Position numbers and translations under genes: made by a program. 5,390 nucleotides of DNA, taken from assembly GCA_947463775.1 (NCBI GenBank), contig CANHVD010000453.1, positions 1 through 5,390 of the forward strand, read 5' to 3'. This DNA is from Planctomycetaceae bacterium. Lineage in GTDB: Bacteria; Planctomycetota; Planctomycetia; Planctomycetales; Planctomycetaceae. Shown one piece after another: positions 1 to 5,390 of the stretch. Below the pieces are notes generated by a model. It was not told the origin of the DNA. It made no database searches and was given only the letters and a program-made list of their open reading frames with translations. How positions within the stretch are numbered: position 1 is the stretch's first letter; every line of letters starts with the position of its first letter.

Positions 1-71
1 CGGCCTTGTGTCGGCCCTCCGAGGCCTTAGATTCCTTATGTCCGCACACCGGTGGCTTACCGGCGTGTTGA

Positions 72-98
72 AGTAATCAGCCGGAACGCGTCAGCGGG
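72..98. other. Segment inserted in the left arm, flanked by GTGTTGA direct repeats
   Basis: The right arm has one TTGTTGA at the matching place, but the left arm has two GTGTTGA copies (65-71 and 99-105) bracketing 27 bp that have no counterpart on the right. The insert contains CCGGAACGCGTCAGCGGGG. A 7-bp direct repeat around a short insert looks like a target-site duplication or a slippage duplication. Inference from a single locus. Confidence 0.45.
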
Positions 99-128
99 GT
101 GTTGATTGAGTCGTATATTGATCGTTTT

Positions 129-194
129 CGTTTAACGGCGAGCCGCAGGCGTAGGCGAAATCCAGCGGCAACGCCTGCGGCTTGCCGTTAAACG
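129..194. repeat. Near-perfect 24-bp-arm inverted repeat (hairpin), inner part of a repeat cluster
   Basis: The left arm 129-152 (CGTTTAACGGCGAGCC...) and right arm 171-194 (...GGCTTGCCGTTAAACG) are complementary at 23 of 24 positions. The only exception, G140 against T183, is a G-U wobble in plus-strand RNA but a C-A mismatch in minus-strand RNA. The pairing extends one base (T128-A195). The loop is 18 nt (153-170). It lies 3' of the large minus-strand gene, about 170 bp past its stop. It resembles REP-type palindromic intergenic repeats. No T-run follows it in minus-strand orientation. Confidence 0.9.
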
Positions 195-360
195 ACTAAA
201 TCAACAAGCCGGTGAGCCACCGGATGACAAAAAATACTGCGACTCAGGCCTAAGGAGCCGACACGGCCGCCCCGGTGCGGGCCCGCCGAGCCTGAAAATG
301 CTTAACTTCAAAACTGACGCAGCGGGGTGAGGCAATCGGAACCCACGTCGAGACTGTTCC

Positions 361-3300
361 TTAGCGTGCCATTCGGGCACCGATCGGAACAAGTTCGTTA
401 AATCGATCCACGGGCTCGTTGGCTGTCCACGCGATGCCTCGCAGCAACAGAATTCGAAACAGAGGATCGTCGAAGGTCCAGCTATAGTGCCCGGGGATGC
501 TCACAAAGACTCGCCCCTTGCCGACTTCACGAGTCCACATTTGAGGCGTCGCATTCCCTTCTTCAATACTCGTCGCCAGTAACGTCACGTCGCCCGGATC
601 TCCGGTCAGCTTCCAATAGCTCTCATCGTAAAGCTGGATCTGCTCAAAATTCCGCACGATCGGATGATCGGTGTTATGAATGTCCAGCGTCAGTGGACCA
701 TGGCGAAATCCAATGCGTCCGCCCCATGAGGCATAGCCAATGCGCTTTGCAAACTCCTGCACATCATCATCACCATTGACGGCCCAGTGGATGTAAACGG
801 CTCCGCCACCGCGAGCCAGAAAGGCATCCAGATTGCCTCGACGAGTTTCCGCAAAACTGCCCTTTTGGAAGAATAACAAGACGTCAGCATCTTTCAGTTG
901 CTCGTCGGATGGAAACTCCGTGGCCGTGGAGATCGTCACGTTCTCCGCCGCCGCCAGCAACTCCTGCCACGCCTGTTTCCATGCGGGATAATCATGCTCC
1001 CCAGGCCCATGATCTTTGGGGCCATCCACGAGCACGATGTTCAATGGTCGAGTCGCCGTTGCCGCCTCCGGTGCTCCGGCCAGTGCCGCGGTGACTTCCG
1101 CTTGGGTTCTCAGTGGAGGAGCTGTCAGCGGTGAATCCAGCGGCATGTGCGGCGGGCGAGTCAGCAAGAAGGTCATCAGATCTTTCCATTGCTCCGGAGC
1201 CAGCTTTTGAGCAATCCCCGTTGGCATGACGGACGTCTTCGAAACCGTCATCGTGTCAATATCTGACTTTTGCAGTTTCGTGATCACTCCCTTTTCATCA
1301 CCCAGCAACAATTGATCACCGTCTGACTGCAAAATGCCCGTGAGAATCCGGCCGTCATTCAAAGCGACAACATGCCCGATATAGTCCGGGTTGATGGCAA
1401 AGCCTGGATTTGTGACATCGCGAACCACAGAGGCGTAATCTCGATGGACAAGATTGATAAGGTCCGGCCCAATCTTCGCCCCGCCGCCTCCGATCGAATG
1501 ACATTTAAAGCATCCGGCCGCTTCACTGCGAAACACTTTGCGGCCGCGAGCCCAACTGCCGCCTTCAAGTTCCGCGATCTTCTGCGGTTCATCGTTTGCG
1601 TCCGCAGAATTGCCAGCAGCAACCGAAACCCACGGCAACAGAAACCGATGAAGCTGCAAAGTTCGCGGGCTGGAGTCTTCGTTGGTCTGCACCGAAACCG
1701 TCAACTGCGGAACAGAACTCTTTCCCGTGCGCATCAATACGACGAAATCGACCGGTTCCTTTTCATCGGCTGAAGTACGAAACGTGGCGATCTGTCGTTC
1801 GACATTCTTCTGGTCGCAAAGTACGGACAACTCAGTCGGCGGCTGAGCGGCGGCACCTCGTCGACTGGCCTGGACGACCACATCGCGATTGCCCGTAAAC
1901 GTCACGATGGCCTCCTCCGCTGGCCACTCGTAATCGATCTTCGCACCCGGTTGCACCGCCGGGCGCAGAATGTTGTGCAGATTCAATCGTCCTTTAAGAA
2001 CCAACGTACCCGGCTGTTCCAACGCCGCCCAGAGCGTTTCATGTCCGGCACTTCCTCGCAGAAGATCGCGGGAAACATTCAGGTCGGCATGAGGCAACCA
2101 GCCGCTCCATGATGGAGTTTTTTCGTTGTCTTCGGCTTTGCCTTCCGCAGCCGTCCAGGTGGCCTCCACGCCATGCAAAGCCAGATCCACATCCAGCAGC
2201 GGCATCTGTGATAAAAGTGCGCCGTGTTTTGTTGGTGCAGCAGAGTTTGAGTCATTGGAAAGCGGCACGCTGACAGCGTAATGAACATTCGCCTTCATCG
2301 GCGCGGTGTTGATAATCAACGTCCGCAAATCACTAGTGATGGCGGTTCCTCCAACCGGCAAGTCAAAGCGCGGCTTCATCAACTGTGCTCGGACCACGGC
2401 GTACGGCGGCATCAGATTCTCGAACTGATCTCCAGCGCGAACATGTTCGCCGTAGGATATCCGAACACGTTCGGACAATTGCCGGTACTGAGTCGTATCC
2501 AGAGGCTTGTCGAAGGCAATGCGTATCTCCTGAGCATTCTCGGCCCATGTCGCGACGGGGCGGGCGATTTCTACATCATCCTGCTGAATACGGAACAGCT
2601 TTCCGATTCCTGTTGGACCAGTCCCCCAATCCGGAGGACCGCTGTGACAGGCAACGAGCAAATCTCCATCAGGTGCCACGCAGGCGTCCACGGTCAACAT
2701 CTGCAGACAAGCGAATAACTGGGAGCCAGCAACATAGCCCGCTTCTGTTTTCATCAGCTTGGTACGCCACAATTTGCCGCGTGATTCACCACACACAATC
2801 GCATCGCCAGCCCACGCCTCCGGACCAAAGGCCGGGCTGCCATTCACCGAGGTGTTAAACACCATGCCGCACGTCGACTGATGCTGCGGGGCGTAGTCAA
2901 ACAGGGACGGCTCATCAATGACGTTCGGGTTATGCTTCGGATGTCGCGGAGGAAATCCATAATGCCGTTTCACGCCGGCCTTGCCATTGGGGCCGGACCC
3001 ATCGAGCCGAATGTGCAGCAGTTCATCCAGAGGATTTCCATTCGGCAACCAGGTAGCACCTTCCTGTTCCGAGCAGAACAGATCGCCGTGCTCATTGAAC
3101 GCGAAAGCAATCGGGAAGCGAATCCCGGTGCAGACGGTTTCACGCTTGCTGAAATCGGCCGACACTTTCTGAACCGTGCCGCGATCGGAATCAATATCGT
3201 ATTCGCCCACGCCATTCTCATTGACCAGATAAGCGTTGGCATAGTTCACCGTGCCAAGTCCGAAATAGATGTTGCCTTCCTTATCCATTGCGATGCCAAC

Positions 3301-4638
3301 CGCGTCGACATTCTGAGCAATCTCTTTCCAGCCCGTTGCGACGACAATCTCTTCATCCGCTTTGTCATCGCCGTTTGTATCGACGATCAACGACACCTTG
3401 CCCTTGCTCGGGACAAAAACTCCATTCCCTTTGGAGTAGCCCACCGGCGTCAGCAGCATGCCCAGCGGCCCGCGTAGACTGTTCTCGTTCTTCCAGAAGA
3501 GTTCCGCTTTGTCCTCGACACCATCGCCATCGGTATCGCTCAGCAAATGCAGATCGCCGTTGTAGCCAAGCGTCATGAGCTTCCCGTCTGCGCGGTATCT
3601 GACGTTGTTGACGTTCGTGAGTTCCATTGGCAGCTCACGGACAGAGAATCCGGGCTGAAGCATTTGCACCGCCGGAGGATTCTCGACCTTCACCAGCGGC
3701 ACTGATCCTGTGACTGTAAGCTTCAACTCGCGTGGCAGCTCCTTCGCGAGCCCCTTGTATTTCTTTACCAGGTAGTCACGTACAGACTTCGCATCAACTT
3801 CAGTGAGCACTCGATCGTACACCAGCACTTCTGCGATATCACCATGAAACGGGCCGCGAACTTCCTGAGCACCCGGACCGTTTGTGTAGAACCTCGCGCC
3901 GATCGTGAGTTGTTCAAACGACAACTCGGACGGATTAAAATCCCGGGAGCCTTCCAGCTTGCCATTATTGATCAGGCTGACTTTACGTATGGCGGGATCG
4001 ATCGCTACCTCCAGGATTTGCAGAGTGCCCGGATCATCGGCTGAGTTCACCAGATCACTGGCGCCGCCGAAGCCTCGGCCTTCGACATTCAACTGATCCG
4101 ATTTGAACGAAGGCCCGGGCCCCAGATCGATGCAGAGGCCAGATTCATAATCGCGCCTCTCCGGTGCATTGGCCGCAAAGAGTCCTCGAAAGTTGCCCGC
4201 ATTCGAATGGGCCGACGCAACCAGAAAGATCGTCGCGGCTTTCAGCAGGCTGCCGGATTCCGAAAGCTTCACATTGACCAGTCGCAAATGATCGTCTTCG
4301 CCGTCGAATCGCAGGAACGAGGAATCACCCAGCTTGATCAGTTTCGGACGCAACGTCTCAACGGGCTGCTGAAACGCCGCCTGAGAAGTCTGTCCGGCGA
4401 CGACAGCCACGCCGCTGCTCCAAACGTCCACAAATTCACCAGACTTCAGTTCTGGCAGTGAGTTCGCAACACGACCAGCGTTGATCCGACTCGCATCCAG
4501 CCAGACTCGAAGTCCGCCACGAACAGTCAACGAAGAATCAGCCCATGCAGCGACCGGCAAGGCATCCTGCGCTCCGCAGTGGGTAGACAGCAGAACAACG
4601 CTAACGAGACACGCAGCGACAACGGCGCGGAACAACAT
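361..4638 (-). CDS. Secreted multidomain LamG / PVC-type beta-propeller / cytochrome c / ThuA-like protein
   Basis: Predicted exported redox protein of about 1,425 residues, complete, ending in TAA at 361-363. Residues are counted from the ATG at 4638. A signal peptide (about 1-23, starting MLFRAVVAACLVSVVLL) is followed by a LamG/concanavalin-like domain (about 41-297, closing with GDIAEVLVYDR and a YLVKKY helix). Next is a beta-propeller of the planctomycete 'membrane-bound dehydrogenase' type (about 320-687), with Asp-rich stretches DTDGDGVEDKAE (368-379) and DTNGDDKADEE (420-430) and the motif HSGPPDWGTGP. A beta-rich middle region follows (about 693-1030; its first part resembles an Ig-like fold). 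Then comes a PVC-type heme domain (about 1031-1160) with CFKCH (Cys1043, Cys1046, His1047) and probable axial Met1138 in SVMPTG. The end is a ThuA-like domain (about 1197-1415; VDGPKDHG, IHWAVNG, GHYSWTFDDP). Family knowledge suggests periplasmic sugar or polymer oxidation with electron transfer to heme c; the substrate is unknown. An alternative ATG lies at 4653. Domain calls are from motif recognition only. Confidence 0.9.
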   Translation of the reverse strand: MLFRAVVAACLVSVVLLSTHCGAQDALPVAAWADSSLTVRGGLRVWLDASRINAGRVANSLPELKSGEFVDVWSSGVAVVAGQTSQAAFQQPVETLRPKLIKLGDSSFLRFDGEDDHLRLVNVKLSESGSLLKAATIFLVASAHSNAGNFRGLFAANAPERRDYESGLCIDLGPGPSFKSDQLNVEGRGFGGASDLVNSADDPGTLQILEVAIDPAIRKVSLINNGKLEGSRDFNPSELSFEQLTIGARFYTNGPGAQEVRGPFHGDIAEVLVYDRVLTEVDAKSVRDYLVKKYKGLAKELPRELKLTVTGSVPLVKVENPPAVQMLQPGFSVRELPMELTNVNNVRYRADGKLMTLGYNGDLHLLSDTDGDGVEDKAELFWKNENSLRGPLGMLLTPVGYSKGNGVFVPSKGKVSLIVDTNGDDKADEEIVVATGWKEIAQNVDAVGIAMDKEGNIYFGLGTVNYANAYLVNENGVGEYDIDSDRGTVQKVSADFSKRETVCTGIRFPIAFAFNEHGDLFCSEQEGATWLPNGNPLDELLHIRLDGSGPNGKAGVKRHYGFPPRHPKHNPNVIDEPSLFDYAPQHQSTCGMVFNTSVNGSPAFGPEAWAGDAIVCGESRGKLWRTKLMKTEAGYVAGSQLFACLQMLTVDACVAPDGDLLVACHSGPPDWGTGPTGIGKLFRIQQDDVEIARPVATWAENAQEIRIAFDKPLDTTQYRQLSERVRISYGEHVRAGDQFENLMPPYAVVRAQLMKPRFDLPVGGTAITSDLRTLIINTAPMKANVHYAVSVPLSNDSNSAAPTKHGALLSQMPLLDVDLALHGVEATWTAAEGKAEDNEKTPSWSGWLPHADLNVSRDLLRGSAGHETLWAALEQPGTLVLKGRLNLHNILRPAVQPGAKIDYEWPAEEAIVTFTGNRDVVVQASRRGAAAQPPTELSVLCDQKNVERQIATFRTSADEKEPVDFVVLMRTGKSSVPQLTVSVQTNEDSSPRTLQLHRFLLPWVSVAAGNSADANDEPQKIAELEGGSWARGRKVFRSEAAGCFKCHSIGGGGAKIGPDLINLVHRDYASVVRDVTNPGFAINPDYIGHVVALNDGRILTGILQSDGDQLLLGDEKGVITKLQKSDIDTMTVSKTSVMPTGIAQKLAPEQWKDLMTFLLTRPPHMPLDSPLTAPPLRTQAEVTAALAGAPEAATATRPLNIVLVDGPKDHGPGEHDYPAWKQAWQELLAAAENVTISTATEFPSDEQLKDADVLLFFQKGSFAETRRGNLDAFLARGGGAVYIHWAVNGDDDVQEFAKRIGYASWGGRIGFRHGPLTLDIHNTDHPIVRNFEQIQLYDESYWKLTGDPGDVTLLATSIEEGNATPQMWTREVGKGRVFVSIPGHYSWTFDDPLFRILLLRGIAWTANEPVDRFNELVPIGARMAR
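4564..4638 (-). other. Signal peptide of the large protein
   Basis: The first residues read MLFR, then a hydrophobic core AVVAACLVSVVLL, then a polar STHCGAQDA. That is the n/h/c layout of a Sec signal peptide. Cleavage is most plausible after CGA, near residue 23, just before QDA. The Cys in STHC is not in a good lipobox, because His and Thr occupy the preceding positions, so a lipoprotein is less likely. Export agrees with the c-type heme motif, since heme c is attached outside the cytoplasm. The right end of this feature depends on the chosen start. Confidence 0.75.
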
Positions 4639-4653
4639 TGACACTGACTCCAT
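4636..4653 (-). promoter_or_regulatory. Ribosome binding site that favours the second ATG (4638) of the large gene
   Basis: Two in-frame ATGs lie five codons apart, at 4653 and 4638. On the minus strand, GGAG (4651-4648) sits 9 nt upstream of the ATG at 4638, a normal Shine-Dalgarno distance. The ATG at 4653 has only a pyrimidine-rich stretch upstream (ending CCAGTTCCCGCC) with no purine-rich site. Starting at 4638 also gives a compact signal peptide, MLFR followed by a hydrophobic core, whereas the longer form adds MESVS with an acidic residue in the n-region. The downstream gene uses the same GGAG-9 nt spacing. This is inference from sequence; the longer start cannot be excluded. Confidence 0.6.
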
Positions 4654-4868
4654 GGCGGGAACTGGAGGTCACAAGAAGCAGGTGACACATGTTCCGAAAT
4701 TCAGGTCGGTCCGTCAAATCGCAGTCGTGACGCAGTAGGAACGAGCAGGATATCAACGTTGGTGAATGCTGTGGGTAGCCGGATTCGTGAGAATTCGGTA
4801 CGTGCTCAGGTAAGCCTTCCGAATTCTCACGAATCCGGCTACGGAGAAGTGTCTCGAGCAGCTGCTGC
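4654..4868. other. Intergenic region between the ACT gene and the large gene
   Basis: This stretch of about 215 bp has no convincing ORF. It holds the 24-bp inverted repeat and the short palindrome described separately. The part next to the large gene (4654-4774) would have to carry that gene's promoter if the hairpin ends the upstream transcript. The best sigma70-like match there is weak (TTGACG at 4717-4712, 17-nt spacer, GAACAT at 4694-4689, both minus strand). No operator palindrome or riboswitch-like structure was recognised. Confidence 0.6.
4775..4842. repeat. Perfect 24-bp inverted repeat with 20-nt loop
   Basis: The left arm 4775-4798 (starts GTAGCCGGATTCGTGAG) and right arm 4819-4842 (ends CACGAATCCGGCTAC) are exact reverse complements over all 24 bases, separated by a 20-nt loop (4799-4818). 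It lies 27 bp past the stop of the ACT gene and about 140 bp upstream of the large gene. It could act as a strong transcript-end hairpin or mRNA stabiliser for the ACT gene, but no T-run follows on the minus strand, so it is not a canonical intrinsic terminator. The perfect arms and intergenic placement suggest a member of a dispersed REP-like or MITE-like family. That is inference; copies elsewhere cannot be seen here. Confidence 0.9.
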
Positions 4869-4870
4869 TC
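4856..4870. repeat. Short palindrome at the ACT gene stop
   Basis: GAGCAGC-T-GCTGCTC is a palindrome with a 1-nt centre and 7-bp arms. It overlaps the first bases of the TGA stop (4871-4869). As RNA it could form only a short hairpin with an opened loop. It may be chance, or may add to the 3' end structure together with the larger inverted repeat next to it. Confidence 0.4.
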
Positions 4871-5375
4871 AAAAGAACTCGTCGTAATGCATCAGGTCGT
4901 CTTCAGTAACCAGTTCATACTGACGTTCCTTGAGTACTCGCAGAGCTTCTTCCTTTTCTGACGCGTAAATCGCAACGGCACCGCGGCCCTTCTTGCGATA
5001 CATCAGCGGATAAACATACTGCACGTTCAGCTCGGCCGACATCAAACTGCCAAGCACAGACGTGTGAGGCTGGTCGGTATCCGGCAACAGCACACCAATC
5101 ACGTCCGTCTCAAACATCGTGACACCGGCAAACGTCAGCAGCTCATGAGCTCGCTCGTAGTTGTTCACAATAATCCGAGCCACCGCGCAGTCTGCAGAAT
5201 CGAGAATGCTCAGGGAGACAATCTTCAGGTCGTCGCGCTCGACACGTCGAAGCAGATCGTGCAGTGAACCGACACGATTCTCGAGGAACACGATAAACTG
5301 CCGCAGACACGGCCAATCTCTCCCACGCGTGGTGACTGGCGGGAGAAGCGAATCGTCTCCGAATCCTGAACTCAT
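4869..5375 (-). CDS. Tandem ACT-domain protein (small-molecule sensing; acetolactate synthase regulatory-subunit-like)
   Basis: A complete 168-residue cytoplasmic protein with no signal peptide or membrane segment. After a short polar N-terminus it shows two consecutive ACT-like beta-alpha-beta units. The first (about 25-89) begins RQFIVFLENRVGSLHDLLRR, whose ENRVGSL loop (32-38) matches the 'ENxPGxL' turn where ACT domains bind amino acids. The second (about 91-156) begins DVIGVLLPDTDQ and continues through VQYVYPLMYRKKGRGAVAIY. No catalytic domain is attached, so it is probably a stand-alone regulator or sensor. Similar planctomycete proteins tend to be labelled 'acetolactate synthase' or 'ACT domain-containing'. 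No ilv gene is visible here, so a link to branched-chain amino acid synthesis is unproven. The C-terminus is acidic (EDDLMHYDEFF). The ATG start is supported by an upstream GGAG. Confidence 0.85.
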   Translation of the reverse strand: MSSGFGDDSLLPPVTTRGRDWPCLRQFIVFLENRVGSLHDLLRRVERDDLKIVSLSILDSADCAVARIIVNNYERAHELLTFAGVTMFETDVIGVLLPDTDQPHTSVLGSLMSAELNVQYVYPLMYRKKGRGAVAIYASEKEEALRVLKERQYELVTEDDLMHYDEFF

Positions 5376-5389
5376 GAACCTATTCTCCC
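5376..5389 (-). promoter_or_regulatory. Shine-Dalgarno of the ACT-domain gene
   Basis: Minus-strand GGGAG (5389-5385), with its GGAG core at 5388-5385, lies 9 nt upstream of the ATG at 5375. This fixes the start of the ACT-domain gene. The promoter, if adjacent, is outside the window. Confidence 0.65.
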
Positions 5390-5390
5390 A

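Larger units (their letters stand above)
49..223. repeat. Outer imperfect inverted repeat enclosing the inner hairpin
   Basis: The arm at 49-71 (CCGGTGGCTTACCGGCGTGT...) and the arm at 201-223 (...CCGGTGAGCCACCGG) are reverse complements at 21 of 23 positions. The second arm runs on almost directly from the inner hairpin's right arm (only 5-6 nt between), whereas 56 nt separate the matching parts on the left, so the cluster is asymmetric. A further match, GTTGATTGAGTCGT (101-114) against 192-205 at 13 of 14 positions, shows that the left side holds the same sequence as the right but broken up by inserted bases. Confidence 0.8.
1..269. repeat. Outermost degenerate arms of the palindromic cluster
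   Basis: Positions 1-30 (CGGCC..GTGTCGGCC..AGGCCTTAG) match the reverse complement of about 242-269 (CTCAGGCCTAAGGAGCCGACACGGCCG, of which 251-269 reads TAAGGAGCCGACACGGCCG) with a few substitutions and small gaps. The stretches between these arms and the 49-71/201-223 pair show weaker similarity. The whole 1-269 block can therefore be read as one large, decayed palindrome that may continue left of the window. Alignment was by eye. Confidence 0.6.
1..360. other. Non-coding region downstream of the large gene
   Basis: No credible gene is present. About three quarters of it is occupied by the nested inverted repeats (1-269). The remaining 270-360 contains a 10-bp palindrome GCGGGCCCGC (277-286) and a second copy of CAGCGGGGTG (320-329; first copy 92-101). 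In minus-strand orientation a T6 run occurs (234-229), but the hairpin before it is weak, so no clear intrinsic terminator for the large gene is identified. A gene to the left, if any, begins outside the window. Confidence 0.7.

Noticed and set aside
229..260. Possible intrinsic terminator of the large gene ending in a T6 run on the minus strand
   Set aside because: The sequence before the T-run forms only a weak 3-4 bp stem and sits over 100 bp past the stop codon.
1..269. CRISPR array
   Set aside because: The repeats are inverted, not regularly spaced direct repeats, and no spacer pattern or cas gene is present.
201..392. Minus-strand 63-residue ORF running from the end of the large gene into the repeat cluster
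   Set aside because: It overlaps the large gene's 3' end in another frame, reads through the inverted repeats, has a low-complexity Pro/Arg/Gly-rich product and no ribosome binding site that I can see.
2881..3477. Plus-strand ORF of 198 residues opposite the propeller
   Set aside because: It lies wholly antisense to a strongly supported coding region, and its product has no recognisable motif. It is a shadow of the high-GC codon pattern, as are the other plus-strand ORFs within 898-4738.
4560..4638. Lipoprotein signal for the large protein based on the Cys in STHC
   Set aside because: The residues before Cys (Ser-Thr-His) do not fit the lipobox consensus, so ordinary signal peptidase I cleavage is more likely.
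4689..4717. Possible sigma70 promoter for the large gene on the minus strand (TTGACG, 17-nt spacer, GAACAT)
   Set aside because: The -35 box is good, but the -10 box matches the consensus at only three of six positions. Planctomycete promoters are poorly defined, so it is not called.

Overview
The window looks like chromosomal DNA from a planctomycete, probably of the Pirellula/Rhodopirellula/Gimesia-like group. The basis is protein architecture: a very large secreted protein that combines a LamG-like domain, the 'membrane-bound dehydrogenase' beta-propeller and the CxxCH heme-binding domain typical of Planctomycetes/Verrucomicrobia (PVC). The moderately high GC and the hairpin-rich intergenic DNA fit that assignment, but no rRNA or other taxonomic marker is present.

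Layout, left to right. Positions 1-360 are non-coding and hold a cluster of nested imperfect inverted repeats. A near-perfect 24-bp-arm hairpin (129-194) lies inside a 23-bp outer pair (49-71/201-223), with a further degenerate pair at 1-30/242-269. Positions 361-4638 (minus strand; possibly from 4653) encode one protein of about 1,425 residues: signal peptide, LamG/concanavalin-like domain, PVC-type beta-propeller, beta-rich middle region, mono-heme cytochrome c-like domain and ThuA-like domain. Positions 4639-4868 are intergenic, with a perfect 24-bp-arm inverted repeat at 4775-4842. Positions 4869-5375 (minus strand) encode a 168-residue tandem ACT-domain protein, with its Shine-Dalgarno at the very end of the window.

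The two genes point the same way, but about 230 bp and a strong hairpin separate them, and their predicted roles differ: intracellular small-molecule sensing versus exported sugar or polymer oxidation. I see no good reason to call them an operon. The large protein probably acts outside the cytoplasmic membrane, binding a glycan or similar polymer (LamG), oxidising or binding a sugar-like substrate (propeller), passing electrons to its own heme, and carrying a ThuA module of a family tied to sugar metabolism. The substrate cannot be read from the sequence. No tRNA, rRNA, CRISPR array, transposase gene or riboswitch was recognised.
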